From positions 695,001 to 759,000 of the forward strand of contig NZ_CP045302.1 in assembly GCF_009363155.1 (NCBI RefSeq): a stretch of 64,000 bases of DNA. The letters are read 5' to 3'. The first letter of the stretch is position 1, and each line of letters starts with the position of its first letter. Both the position numbers and the translations under genes were made by a program. Origin of the DNA: Azotobacter salinestris (GTDB lineage: Bacteria; Pseudomonadota; Gammaproteobacteria; Pseudomonadales; Pseudomonadaceae). Below the pieces are notes generated by a model that saw only the letters and a program-made list of their open reading frames with translations, searched no databases and was not told the origin of the DNA. This document shows, piece by piece, positions 1-8,791 of this stretch.

Positions 1-60
1 CCCTCGTGAAGTTCATGTTGTCAGCCTGCTGCCGATGCGGGTGTCGTTCCTCAACTCCTG

Positions 61-2176
61 AATCAACCAGGCAGGCGCACCCCGATATCCCACTTCATTC
101 CCGGCACAAGGAAACCACCATGGCTCCGGAAAAGGTCAGCATCATCATTCCCGTCTACAACGTGGAACCTTACCTTGCACAATGCCTGGACTCGGTCGTC
201 AATCAGGACTACGACAACCTGGAGATCATCGCCATCGATGACGGCTCCACGGACGCCAGCCTGGAAATACTCGAAACATTCCGTGCCCGGCACGGCAACC
301 TGACAGTCAGGAGCACGAAAAACCAGGGCGTATCGATCGCCAGAAACACGGGCCTCGAATTGGCGACCGGCGAATACATTCTGTTCGTGGACAGCGATGA
401 CTTTCTGGAAAGACAGGCCGTATCCACCTGCGTGGAAATTCTCAGGCGTCAGCCGGTGGACATGGTCTTCTTTGCATCGAATGTTTTCTTCGATGGAGTG
501 GACGAGAGCCTGAGAGAAAACTTCAGAGGCGAAAGAACCCCGGACCTGCACGGCGCCTGCATTCCGGCACGCACCTTCTTCAGTCAGTCGGTCCGGCTCG
601 GGAGCTATCTGGTGATGCCCTATCTCTACCTGTACCGGAGAAAGGAATTCGAAGGCCTGAGGTTCTATCCGAAGATCGTGCACGAGGACGATCTGTTCAC
701 AACCAGGCTTCTCCTCGAAAAGGAACATGCCAAGGTCACCTGCATTCCGGACAAACTTTACAACCGGCGTGTCCGTCCCGGGTCGATCATGACGCAGAAG
801 ACACAGCAGAAGCATATAAACGGATGCTTGATCGTCGCGAAGGAACTCCTGAGGCTCAAGCTGCCCCCGGGAGACAGCGAAGCAGCAGCGGCCTTGAACA
901 AGTTCGTCCAGCTCACCCTTCTCCGTGCCCTGGAAAAATGCAAGCGGACCTACGCGGGCAGACTCCCCCCGCACGTGAGGGGCAGGCTGGTGATGCTGTT
1001 CGCAAGGACGAAAATCGAACGCAGGAAAGTCAAGCACATCCTGTTCTCCGTCTTTCCCGAACTGCTCGCACTGAGAAACTCCCTCAGGAAAAATTTCCGT
1101 TCAGGTACTTAGCGGGCGCCGTTCGTCAGCTCCCTGAATCAGCCAGGCAGGCACACCCTGATCTCCCACTTCATTCTTGGCATGAGGAAATCACCATGGC
1201 TCCGGAAAAGGTCAGCATCATCATTCCCGTCTACAACGTGGAACCTTACCTTGCACAATGCCTGGACTCGGTCGTCAATCAGGACTACGACAACCTGGAG
1301 ATCATCGCCATCAATGACGGCTCCACGGACGCCAGCCTGGAAATACTCGAAACATTCCGTGCCAGGCACGGCAACCTGATCGTCAGGAGCATGAAAAACC
1401 AGGGCTTATCGATCGCCAGAAACACGGGCCTCGAATTGGCGACCGGCGAATACATTCTGTTCGTGGACAGCGATGACTTTCTGGAAAGACAGGCCGTATC
1501 CACCTGCGTGGAAATATTCAGGCGTCAGCAGGTGGACATGGTCTCGTTTGCATTGAGTGTTTTCTTCGATGGAGTGGACGAGAGCCTGAGAGAAAACTTC
1601 AGAGGCGAAAGAGTTCCGGGCCTGCACGGCGCCTGCATTCCGGCACGCACCTTTTTCACTCAGTCGATCCAGCTCAGCAATTATCTGATGATGGCCTGTC
1701 TCTACATGTACCGGAGAAAGGAATTCGAAGGTCTGAGGTTCTACCCGAAGATCGTGCACGAGGACAATCTGTTCACGACCAGGCTTCTCCTCGAAAAGGA
1801 ACATGCCAAGGTCACCTGCATTCCGGACAAGCTTTACAACCGGCGTATCCGTCCGGACTCGATCACGACGCAGAAGAAGCAGAAAAAGCATATAAACGGA
1901 TACTTGATCGTCGCGAGGGAACTCCTGAAGCTCGAGCTGGCCCCAGGAGACAGCGAAGCAGCAGCGGCCTTGAACAAGTTCGTCCAGCTCAACCTCCTCC
2001 GTGCCCTGGAAACCTGCAAGCTGACCTACGCGGGCAGACTTCCCCTGCACGTGAGGGGCAGGCTGGTGATGCTGTTCGCAAGGACGAAAATCGAACGCAG
2101 GAAAGTCAAGCGCATCCTGTTTTCCGTCTTTCCCGAACTGCTCGCACTGAGAAACTCCCTCAGGAAAAGTCTGCGC
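61..2176 (+). repeat. Tandem gene duplication, period 1076 bp
   Basis: Bases 61-1100 and 1137-2176 are two head-to-tail copies of the same unit with no net insertion or deletion: the start codons at 120 and 1196, and the shared 3' ends near 1079 and 2155, are both 1076 bp apart. The homology begins about 60 bp before the start codon, so the leader was duplicated together with the gene. The first bases of the window weakly resemble the 3' end of the unit, so a further copy could lie to the left. Confidence 0.85.
120..1112 (+). CDS. Family 2 glycosyltransferase, tandem copy 1
   Basis: Predicted GT-A fold glycosyltransferase of 330 residues that would transfer a sugar from a nucleotide-sugar onto a surface polysaccharide intermediate on the cytoplasmic side of the membrane. 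The start SIIIPVYN, the nucleotide-binding DDGSTD (residues 40-45), the metal-binding DSDD (91-94) and HEDD (188-191, candidate catalytic base) are all visible. I chose the ATG at 120 because homology begins there; the frame is open further upstream to the window edge. The gene is followed 84 bp later by a near-identical copy. The donor and acceptor cannot be told from sequence. Confidence 0.85.
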   Translation: MAPEKVSIIIPVYNVEPYLAQCLDSVVNQDYDNLEIIAIDDGSTDASLEILETFRARHGNLTVRSTKNQGVSIARNTGLELATGEYILFVDSDDFLERQAVSTCVEILRRQPVDMVFFASNVFFDGVDESLRENFRGERTPDLHGACIPARTFFSQSVRLGSYLVMPYLYLYRRKEFEGLRFYPKIVHEDDLFTTRLLLEKEHAKVTCIPDKLYNRRVRPGSIMTQKTQQKHINGCLIVAKELLRLKLPPGDSEAAAALNKFVQLTLLRALEKCKRTYAGRLPPHVRGRLVMLFARTKIERRKVKHILFSVFPELLALRNSLRKNFRSGT

Positions 2177-2182
2177 ATGTAG
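1196..2182 (+). CDS. Family 2 glycosyltransferase, tandem copy 2
   Basis: This 328-residue protein is roughly 88% identical to the preceding one by eye. The last bases of the upstream leader and the first codons match copy 1 almost exactly, so the start at 1196 corresponds to 120. The DSDD motif is kept. Two acidic residues beside the motifs have changed: DDGSTD became NDGSTD, and HEDD became HEDN. Both changes are at positions that vary in the family, so activity is probably kept. Most other differences lie in the middle and C-terminal parts, which usually contact the acceptor, so the copy may have shifted specificity. Confidence 0.85.
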   Translation: MAPEKVSIIIPVYNVEPYLAQCLDSVVNQDYDNLEIIAINDGSTDASLEILETFRARHGNLIVRSMKNQGLSIARNTGLELATGEYILFVDSDDFLERQAVSTCVEIFRRQQVDMVSFALSVFFDGVDESLRENFRGERVPGLHGACIPARTFFTQSIQLSNYLMMACLYMYRRKEFEGLRFYPKIVHEDNLFTTRLLLEKEHAKVTCIPDKLYNRRIRPDSITTQKKQKKHINGYLIVARELLKLELAPGDSEAAAALNKFVQLNLLRALETCKLTYAGRLPLHVRGRLVMLFARTKIERRKVKRILFSVFPELLALRNSLRKSLRM

Positions 2183-2434
2183 CGGAGGCCCGAGATACCC
2201 ACCAACCCACGCCCTGCGCTGTCGGCACGACTGACGATCACGTACGCTTCGGAGCCGGTATGGAGCCGATCCGGCTGGCCCTGCTCGCGGATCGGCCACT
2301 TCGCAGACGCATGCCTGTCCGACTGAGTGGGAGAAAATCGTCCTGCCGCTTGGCTGCCGGCAGCGACACAGCCTAGCCTTTGATTGCCCACGCTGTGTGA
2401 AGGGCTCTCCTTTTCCCGAGATGGAGCCTGAAGC

Positions 2435-2698
2435 ATGAAAGCACTCCCACCGGTCCTGTTGCTGAGCTTTCTCGGCCTGGCCATCGCCGACGAGGCAGCC
2501 GCTCCAACCCCGGCATCCATCCTTCCGCCTTTTCTGTCCGGCCCGGCCCAGCGCCTACCGGGCAGCCTGCAGTCCGCCGCCTACCTGCCGGACCCGACCA
2601 GTACACCGCGGATCGGTCTTGCCGCTGCCGCCTTCGCCGTCGGTGCCGCCGCGAGTCACGCAAACCTCGACACCTCGAGCAGCGGAAGCCCGCATTAG
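2435..2698 (+). CDS. Small putative secreted protein, function unknown
   Basis: I do not recognise this 87-residue protein. It starts with a typical Sec signal peptide (MKALPPVLLLSFLGLAIADEA), followed by a proline- and alanine-rich region and a second hydrophobic alanine-rich stretch at about residues 60-72. A GGAG sequence lies 8 bases before the ATG. It sits between the glycosyltransferases and the polysaccharide export gene on the same strand, so a role at the cell surface is possible. The 252 bp before it hold no gene that I can support. It could be a chance frame. Confidence 0.4.
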   Translation: MKALPPVLLLSFLGLAIADEAAAPTPASILPPFLSGPAQRLPGSLQSAAYLPDPTSTPRIGLAAAAFAVGAAASHANLDTSSSGSPH

Positions 2699-2814
2699 CG
2701 CCCGGCCGATCGGTCGCGGCATGCCTGGTCAGCCGGCTCCGAGACCATCCACCGATGATCGCCTGAAAACGGATCTTCATCCCAGCGGCCCGTGGGCCCA
2801 TGGAGGGATTTGCC

Positions 2815-3942
2815 TTGTCCGTCCTGCATATTGGCAGCGCGGTAGCGCACCGCACACTCACCGTCGCTCTGGCCGCCGCCCTCGTCCTTCAGGGCTGCAT
2901 GTTCTCCCCCGGACCGCACCTCGATACCTCCGCGCTGCGCCGCAAAGGTCCGCCGGAAAGCCCCCGCTTCGAGCTGGTGCCCATCACCCCCAGGCTGGTG
3001 GCCACCCAGGAGGCTGCCCGCACCGTCGAGGGCCTGCCGCCCGAACTGACCAGCTACACCCCCGGCCCCTATCGGATCGGGATCGGCGACGTGCTCAGCA
3101 TCACCGTCTGGGAGCATCCGGAACTGACCACCCCGGCCGGCGCACAACAGCCAGCCGAAGCCAACGCCCGCCTGGTGCGTCCCGATGGCCGCCTGTTCTA
3201 CCCCTATATCGGCGAGATCGAAGCCGCCGGCCTGACCATCGAGGAATTGCGCAGCAACATCGCCAGGCGCCTGGCGCGCTATATCGAGAGCCCGCAGGTG
3301 GATGTCGGCGTGACCCGCTTCGGCGGCCGCCGGGTGATTCTCACCGGCGCCTTCGCCAGGGCCGGCTCGCAGCCCCTGACCACCATTCCCCTGTCGCTGC
3401 CGGAAGCCATCGGCCAGGCCGGCATCGGCGGGGGGGCCGACATCGCCAGACTGATCCTCAAGCGCGACGGCAGGGAATACCGCCTCGATCTCGACGCCTT
3501 GAACCGCGGCGGCACGGAGCTCGATCGCATCTATCTGAAGGACGGCGACCAGCTGCACCTGCCCACCAACGACAGCCGGCGGATCTTCGTGCTGGGCGAG
3601 GTCGTCTCGCCCGGCCCGCTGTCCTTCAGGAGCCGCAGCATGACCCTGACCGAGGTGATCGGCCTGGTCAGGGGCCTGCGCCAGGAAACCTCCGATCCGA
3701 AGGCCGTCTACGTGATACGCGGGGTGGGCGATGTGGAGCGGGAAACGGCCCAGGTCTTCCAGCTGGACGCCAAGTCGCCGGCTTCCCTGGTACTGGCCGC
3801 GCATTTCCATGTCGAACCCCAGGACGTGGTGTACGTCGGCGCCGCCGGCATCACCCGCTGGAACCGCTTCATCAGCCAGTTGCTGCCTTCAAGCACCTTC
3901 ATCAGGACAGGGATCAACCTGGAGGACGATCTGAGCCGATAG
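2815..3942 (+). CDS. Polysaccharide export outer membrane lipoprotein, Wza family
   Basis: Outer membrane export channel of the Wza/KpsD type, moving polysaccharide from periplasm to surface. A signal peptide ends in a lipobox, LQGC, so the mature protein would be lipidated. A polysaccharide export domain follows (YRIGIGDVLSITVWEHPEL), then SLBB-type domains around ILTGAF and IFVLGEV. About 375 residues matches Wza. An ATG at 2800 is also in frame, but the ribosome-binding sequence GGAGGG overlaps it and stands 7 bases before the TTG at 2815, which I take as the start. No Wzc kinase or polymerase gene follows; the locus ends here. Confidence 0.85.
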   Translation: MSVLHIGSAVAHRTLTVALAAALVLQGCMFSPGPHLDTSALRRKGPPESPRFELVPITPRLVATQEAARTVEGLPPELTSYTPGPYRIGIGDVLSITVWEHPELTTPAGAQQPAEANARLVRPDGRLFYPYIGEIEAAGLTIEELRSNIARRLARYIESPQVDVGVTRFGGRRVILTGAFARAGSQPLTTIPLSLPEAIGQAGIGGGADIARLILKRDGREYRLDLDALNRGGTELDRIYLKDGDQLHLPTNDSRRIFVLGEVVSPGPLSFRSRSMTLTEVIGLVRGLRQETSDPKAVYVIRGVGDVERETAQVFQLDAKSPASLVLAAHFHVEPQDVVYVGAAGITRWNRFISQLLPSSTFIRTGINLEDDLSR

Positions 3943-3976
3943 CAGGCAGCTCTGCCCCAGGCCGACGCCAGCGCCT

Positions 3977-4753
3977 TCAGTCCCCGTCCCCCAGACGCAT
4001 GGTCGTGCGCACCAGGCGCTGCTCCTCCTGCTCGATCTCCCGGAGGCTGTCGCGGATGCTGTGGATGTGGTCGTGGGCGGCGCGCCGGGCCTGTTCCGGC
4101 AGGCGCGCGATCACCGCGTGGTAGAGGCGCGCATGCTGGCGGTCGAGCTGCTTCTTGCGCGCCGGACGGTGATAGAGGTTGTTCACCGACGCGAACACCG
4201 TGGTCAGCATGAGGTCGGTGAGCGACTGCAGGGTGTGCAGCAGCACCGGGTTGTGCGCGGCCTCGCAGATCGCCAGATGGAAGGCGTGGTCCAGCCGCGC
4301 GTGCTCGCGCGGGTCGATGCTCGCGGGCGGGGCTGCCTGGGCGGCGACCATTTCCCCGTAGCGCCGGCCGAGCCGGATGAAGTCCTCCTCGGTGCCGCGC
4401 AGGGCGGCCAGCCGCGCCGACTCCCCCTCCAGCAGCACGCGCACCTCCAGCAGGTCGTAGAGGGTGCGCTGCTGCGAGGCGAACAGGTGCAGCAGCGGAC
4501 TGGTGTCGCCGCCGTCGGACAGTTGCGCGACGAAGGAGCCGCGCCCCTGGGCCGTCTCGATGATGCCGCGCCCGCGCAGCACGCGCAGGCCTTCGCGCAG
4601 CGCCGAGCGGGAGATGCCCAGCCGGTCGCACAGGCGCCGCTCCGAGGGCAGCGCCTGGCCGACCCTGAGCACGCCGTCGACGATCAGCCGCTCGATGCGC
4701 TGGGCCACCACATCGGCCACCTGGCGGCGTTCGACGATGGTTTCGGGGGGCAT
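3977..4753 (-). CDS. glcC: Glycolate operon regulator GlcC, GntR/FadR family
   Basis: DNA-binding regulator of 258 residues that senses glycolate or a related acid and controls the divergent glcDEFGB operon. The N-terminal winged helix is clear (residues about 12-75, LPSERRLCDRLGISRSALREGLRVLRGRGII). The C-terminal FCD ligand-binding domain keeps the metal-binding pattern, with an acidic residue near 150 in ARLDHAFHLAICEAAHNPVL and later histidines. Its position, divergent from glcD with two palindromic sites between them, supports the assignment. Other FadR-type regulators (LldR, PdhR) look alike; the neighbours decide for GlcC. Confidence 0.9.
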   Translation of the reverse strand: MPPETIVERRQVADVVAQRIERLIVDGVLRVGQALPSERRLCDRLGISRSALREGLRVLRGRGIIETAQGRGSFVAQLSDGGDTSPLLHLFASQQRTLYDLLEVRVLLEGESARLAALRGTEEDFIRLGRRYGEMVAAQAAPPASIDPREHARLDHAFHLAICEAAHNPVLLHTLQSLTDLMLTTVFASVNNLYHRPARKKQLDRQHARLYHAVIARLPEQARRAAHDHIHSIRDSLREIEQEEQRLVRTTMRLGDGD

Positions 4754-4770
4754 GGGAGAGTCTCTCCTAG

Positions 4771-4783
4771 CTGGTCGGACCAG
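4771..4783. promoter_or_regulatory. GlcC-type operator, proximal to glcC
   Basis: CTGGT-CGG-ACCAG is a perfect palindrome 18 bp upstream of the glcC start codon. It has the TGGTnnnACCA form bound by the FadR subfamily of GntR regulators (LldR, PdhR, GlcC). Binding here would be expected to autoregulate glcC. Confidence 0.65.
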
Positions 4784-4875
4784 TACGAAGGGATGGAAGG
4801 TGGGGCGAAGCCTTTCCGCCCGCAGTCAGTCTCGACAAGGGGTGTGCCAACCGATCGCAACGACCATCCTCATGA

Positions 4876-4890
4876 ACTGGTAGGACCAGT
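4876..4890. promoter_or_regulatory. GlcC-type operator, proximal to glcD
   Basis: ACTGGT-AGG-ACCAGT is a perfect palindrome with 6-bp arms, about 108 bp upstream of the glcD start. Its centre lies 106 bp from the centre of the other site, close to ten turns of the helix, so two dimers would face the same side of the DNA. Confidence 0.7.
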
Positions 4891-4997
4891 ATACCCCGCG
4901 CTGGACGGCCGGCACCGGCGTGTCGATGCTGCCAAGGCAACCGACGCAGGCCCCGCGCCTATCGAACAACAACAAGAGGCCGCCTCAGCGAGTCCCC

Positions 4998-6497
4998 ATG
5001 AACATCCTCTACGACGAGCGCCTCGATGGCGCGCTGCCCCGGGTCGACAAGGCCGTCCTGCTCGCCGAACTGCGCGAGCGGCTGCCGGACCTGGAAATCC
5101 TCTACCGCGAGGAAGACCTCAAGCCCTACGAATGCGACGGCCTCTCGGCCTACCGCACCACGCCGATGCTGGTGGTGCTGCCCGAGCACGTCGAACAGGT
5201 CGAGACCCTGCTAAGGCTCTGCCACCAGCGGCGGGTGCCGGTGGTGGCGCGCGGTGCCGGCACCGGCCTGTCCGGCGGGGCGCTGCCGCTGGAACAGGGC
5301 ATCCTGCTGGTGATGACGCGCTTCAACAGAATCCTCGAGGTGAACCCCGCAGGCCGCTTCGCCCGCGTCCAGCCGGGGGTGCGCAACCTGGCGATCTCCC
5401 AGGCGGCGGCGCCCTTCGACCTCTACTACGCGCCCGATCCCTCGTCGCAGATCGCCTGCTCGATCGGCGGCAACGTGGCGGAGAACGCCGGCGGCGTGCA
5501 CTGCCTGAAATACGGCCTGACCGTCCACAACCTGCTCGAGGTCGAGATCCTCACCATCGAGGGCGAACGCCTGACCCTGGGCTCCGACGCCCTGGACAGC
5601 CCCGGCTTCGACCTGCTCGCCCTGTTCAGCGGCTCGGAAGGCATGCTCGGCATCGTCACCGAGGTGACCGTGAAGCTGCTGCCCAGGCCGCCGATGGCCA
5701 AGGTGCTCATGGCCAGCTTCGACTCGGTGGAGAAGGCCGGCCGGGCGGTGGGCGACATCATCGCCGCCGGCATCATCCCCGGCGGCCTGGAGATGATGGA
5801 CAACCTGGCGATCCGCGCCGCCGAGGACTTCATCCACGCCGGCTACCCGGTGGAGGCCGCGGCCATCCTGCTCTGCGAGCTGGACGGCGTGGAGGACGAC
5901 GTGCACGAGGACTGCGCACGGGTGCGCCAGGTGCTCGCCCTGGCCGGCGCGACCGAGGTGCGCCAAGCGCGCGACGAGGCCGAGCGGGCGAAGTTCTGGG
6001 GCGGGCGCAAGAACGCCTTCCCGGCGGTCGGGCGCCTGTCGCCGGACTACTACTGCATGGACGGCACCATCCCGCGCCGCGAACTGCCCGGCGTGCTGCG
6101 GGGCATCGCCGAACTCTCCGCCGAATACGGCCTGCGCGTGGCCAACGTGTTCCACGCCGGCGACGGCAACATGCACCCGCTGATCCTCTTCGACGCCAAC
6201 CGGCCCGGCGAGCTGGAGCGCGCCGAGGCCCTCGGCGGCAGGATTCTCGAGCTGTGCGTGGCGGTGGGCGGCAGCATCACCGGCGAGCACGGCGTCGGCC
6301 GCGAGAAGATCAACCAGATGTGCGCCCAGTTCAACGCCGACGAGCTGACCCTGTTCCACGCGGTGAAGGCGGCCTTCGATCCCGAACGCCTGCTCAACCC
6401 CGGCAAGAACATCCCCACCCTGCACCGCTGCGCCGAGTTCGGCGCCATGCACGTGCACCACGGCCGGCTGCCCTTCCCCGAACTGGAGCGTTTCTGA
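4998..6497 (+). CDS. glcD: Glycolate oxidase subunit GlcD (FAD-linked)
   Basis: Catalytic FAD subunit of glycolate oxidase (glycolate dehydrogenase), oxidising glycolate to glyoxylate. The 499 residues closely follow E. coli GlcD along the whole length. The FAD-binding PCMH domain contains RGAGTGLSGGALPLEQG near residue 88, and the C-terminal cap domain contains HAGDGNMHP near 386 and GEHGVGREKI. An in-frame ATG at 4920 would add 26 residues; I start at MNILYDERLDGALP because it matches the family. The stop overlaps the glcE start (ATGA), so translation is probably coupled. Confidence 0.97.
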   Translation: MNILYDERLDGALPRVDKAVLLAELRERLPDLEILYREEDLKPYECDGLSAYRTTPMLVVLPEHVEQVETLLRLCHQRRVPVVARGAGTGLSGGALPLEQGILLVMTRFNRILEVNPAGRFARVQPGVRNLAISQAAAPFDLYYAPDPSSQIACSIGGNVAENAGGVHCLKYGLTVHNLLEVEILTIEGERLTLGSDALDSPGFDLLALFSGSEGMLGIVTEVTVKLLPRPPMAKVLMASFDSVEKAGRAVGDIIAAGIIPGGLEMMDNLAIRAAEDFIHAGYPVEAAAILLCELDGVEDDVHEDCARVRQVLALAGATEVRQARDEAERAKFWGGRKNAFPAVGRLSPDYYCMDGTIPRRELPGVLRGIAELSAEYGLRVANVFHAGDGNMHPLILFDANRPGELERAEALGGRILELCVAVGGSITGEHGVGREKINQMCAQFNADELTLFHAVKAAFDPERLLNPGKNIPTLHRCAEFGAMHVHHGRLPFPELERF

Positions 6498-7555
6498 TGA
6501 GCCCGTCCGCCCACGACGCCAGCGCCGAGCTGCTGGAGCAGGTCAACCAGGCGATCGCCACGCGCACCCCGCTGCGCATCCATGGCGGCGACAGCAAGGC
6601 CTTCCTCGGCCGCGCGGTGGCCGGCGAGCCGCTGGACACCCGCCGGCATCGCGGCATCGTCCGCTACGACCCCACCGAACTGGTGGTCACGGTGCGCGCC
6701 GGCACGCCGCTGGCCGAGCTCGAACAGGCACTCGCCGAACAGGGCCAGATGCTCGCCTGCGAGGCGCCGCACCTCGGCGCGGCCACGGTGGGCGGCATGC
6801 TCGCGGCCGGCCTGTCCGGCCCGCGCCGGCCCTGGGTCGGCGCGGTGCGCGACTTCGTCCTCGGTACGCGGCTGATCACCGGCTACGGCAAGCACCTGCA
6901 CTTCGGCGGCGAGGTGATGAAGAACGTCGCCGGCTACGATCTGTCGCGCCTGTTGGCCGGCAGCTTCGGCTGCCTCGGGGTGATCACCGAGGTCTCGCTC
7001 AAGGTCCTGCCGCGCCCGCGCGCCCGCACCACCCTGCGTCTGGCGATGAATGCCGGCTGGGCGCTGACCAAGCTGGCCGAGTGGGGCCAGCAGCCGATCC
7101 CGCTCAGCGCCGCCTGCCACGACGGCGAAGCCCTGTACCTGCGCCTGGAGGGCGGCGAAGGCTCGCTGGCCGCGGCCCGCCAGCGCCTCGGCGGCGAGCC
7201 GCTGGACGACGGCTTCTGGGACGACCTGCGCGAGCGGCGCCTGGCCTTCTTCGCCGATCCGCGGCCGCTGTGGCGCCTGTCGCTGCCCAACGCCGTTCCG
7301 TCGCTGGCACTGCCCGGCAGTCAGTTGATCGACTGGGGCGGTGCTCAGCGCTGGCTGAAGTCGGACGCCGACGCCGAGGTGATCCGCGCCATCGTCGGCG
7401 AGGTCGGCGGCCATGCCAGCTGCCACAGCGCCGGCGTCTGCGACAGCCCCTTCCAGCCGCTGCCGGCGCCGCTCATGCGCTACCACCGCCAGCTCAAGGC
7501 GCAACTGGACCCGCAGGGGATCTTCAACCCGGGGCGGATGTACGCGGAATTCTGA
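6497..7555 (+). CDS. glcE: Glycolate oxidase subunit GlcE (FAD-binding)
   Basis: Second FAD-binding subunit of glycolate oxidase, 352 residues, close to the usual 350. It has the N-terminal PCMH fold (LRIHGGDSKAFLGR, then GAATVGGMLAAGLSGPRR) and the VMKNVAGYDLSRLLAGSFG segment typical of GlcE, and ends in FNPGRMY like GlcD. The ATG overlaps the glcD stop by one base, and the glcF start follows 8 bp after the stop. A much longer frame runs upstream through glcD, but that part is a shadow. Confidence 0.95.
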   Translation: MSPSAHDASAELLEQVNQAIATRTPLRIHGGDSKAFLGRAVAGEPLDTRRHRGIVRYDPTELVVTVRAGTPLAELEQALAEQGQMLACEAPHLGAATVGGMLAAGLSGPRRPWVGAVRDFVLGTRLITGYGKHLHFGGEVMKNVAGYDLSRLLAGSFGCLGVITEVSLKVLPRPRARTTLRLAMNAGWALTKLAEWGQQPIPLSAACHDGEALYLRLEGGEGSLAAARQRLGGEPLDDGFWDDLRERRLAFFADPRPLWRLSLPNAVPSLALPGSQLIDWGGAQRWLKSDADAEVIRAIVGEVGGHASCHSAGVCDSPFQPLPAPLMRYHRQLKAQLDPQGIFNPGRMYAEF

Positions 7556-7563
7556 GGTCGACC

Positions 7564-8778
7564 ATGCAAACCCATCTGAACCAGGAGGCTCTGGCCCTGC
7601 CGCGCGGCCCCGAGGCCGAAGGCATCCTGCGCAGCTGCGTGCACTGCGGCTTCTGCAACGCCACCTGCCCGACCTACCAGCTGCTCGGCGACGAGCTGGA
7701 CGGCCCGCGCGGGCGCATCTACCTGATCAAGCAGGTGCTGGAGGGCGCCGAGCCCGGCGCCAGCACCCGCGAGCACCTGGACCGCTGCCTGGGCTGCCGC
7801 GGCTGCGAAACCACCTGCCCGTCCGGCGTGCAGTACCACCACCTGCTGGACATCGGCCGCGCCCAGGTCGAACGGCAGGTGCCGCGCCCCCTCGGCCAGC
7901 GGCTGCGCAACGCCGGCCTGCGCGCGCTGCTGCCCCATCCGCTGGTCTTCAAGACCCTGCTGCGCGCCGGCGAGAACCTCCGCCCGCTGCTGCCGGAGAC
8001 GCTCAGGGCCAAGTTGCCGCGCCGCATACAGCCGGCCGGAAGCCGCCCGCGGCCGCGCCACGCACGCCGCGTGCTGCTGCTCGAAGGCTGCGTGCAGCCG
8101 GGACTGTCGCCGAACACCAACGCCGCCGCCGCCCGCGTGCTCGACCGCCTCGGCATCAGCGTGACGGCGGTTCGCGAAGCCGGCTGCTGCGGCGCCCTGG
8201 ACTATCACCTGAACGCCCAGGACGCAGGCCTCGAGCGTGCCCGGCGCAATATCGACGCCTGGTGGCCGGCCCTCGAAGATGGCGCCGAGGCCATCGTGCA
8301 GACCGCCAGCGGCTGCGGCGCCTTCGTCAAGGACTACGGCCACCTGCTGGCCGGCGATCCGCGCTACGCCGCCAAGGCCCGCCGGGTCAGCGAGCTGGCC
8401 CGCGACCTGGTCGAGGTGCTGCGCGACGAGCCGCTGGAGCGCCTCGGCATCCGGGCCGACCTGCGCCTGGCCTTCCACTGCCCCTGCACCCTGCAGCACG
8501 CGCAGAAGCTCGGCGGCGCCGTCGAGGAGGTGCTCGCGCGCCTCGGCTTCCAGCTCACCGCGGTGCCGGACGCGCACCTCTGCTGCGGCGCCGCCGGCAC
8601 CTACTCGATCACCCAGCCCGCCCTGTCGCGCCAACTGCGCGACAACAAGCTCGACGCCCTGGAAAGCGGCCAGCCCCCGCTGATCGCCACCGCCAACATC
8701 GGCTGCCAGGTCCATCTGGACGGCGCCGGCCGCACCCCGGTGCGGCACTGGATCGAACTGGTCGAAGCCCTCATCTGA
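7564..8778 (+). CDS. glcF: Glycolate oxidase iron-sulfur subunit GlcF
   Basis: Electron-transfer subunit of glycolate oxidase, 404 residues. Two 4Fe-4S binding motifs are present, CVHCGFCNATCP (C25, C28, C31, C35) and CLGCRGCETTCP (C75, C78, C81, C85). Two CCG domains follow, with GCCGALDYHL and LCCGAAGTYS, which in this family bind a further cluster and connect to the quinone pool. The ATG at 7564 follows the GlcE stop by 8 bp in the same operon. The frame is open upstream, but no homology lies there. Confidence 0.96.
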   Translation: MQTHLNQEALALPRGPEAEGILRSCVHCGFCNATCPTYQLLGDELDGPRGRIYLIKQVLEGAEPGASTREHLDRCLGCRGCETTCPSGVQYHHLLDIGRAQVERQVPRPLGQRLRNAGLRALLPHPLVFKTLLRAGENLRPLLPETLRAKLPRRIQPAGSRPRPRHARRVLLLEGCVQPGLSPNTNAAAARVLDRLGISVTAVREAGCCGALDYHLNAQDAGLERARRNIDAWWPALEDGAEAIVQTASGCGAFVKDYGHLLAGDPRYAAKARRVSELARDLVEVLRDEPLERLGIRADLRLAFHCPCTLQHAQKLGGAVEEVLARLGFQLTAVPDAHLCCGAAGTYSITQPALSRQLRDNKLDALESGQPPLIATANIGCQVHLDGAGRTPVRHWIELVEALI

Positions 8779-8791
8779 ACCGGAGAACCCC

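Noticed and set aside
63-1037. Long minus-strand frames opposite the glycosyltransferases
   Set aside because: They mirror codon structure of the real genes; the same antisense frame appears in both copies and has no recognisable domain.
1196-2182. Copy 2 glycosyltransferase considered catalytically dead because of two D-to-N changes
   Set aside because: Both changes lie next to, not at, the key acidic residues of DGS and HED; DSDD is intact.
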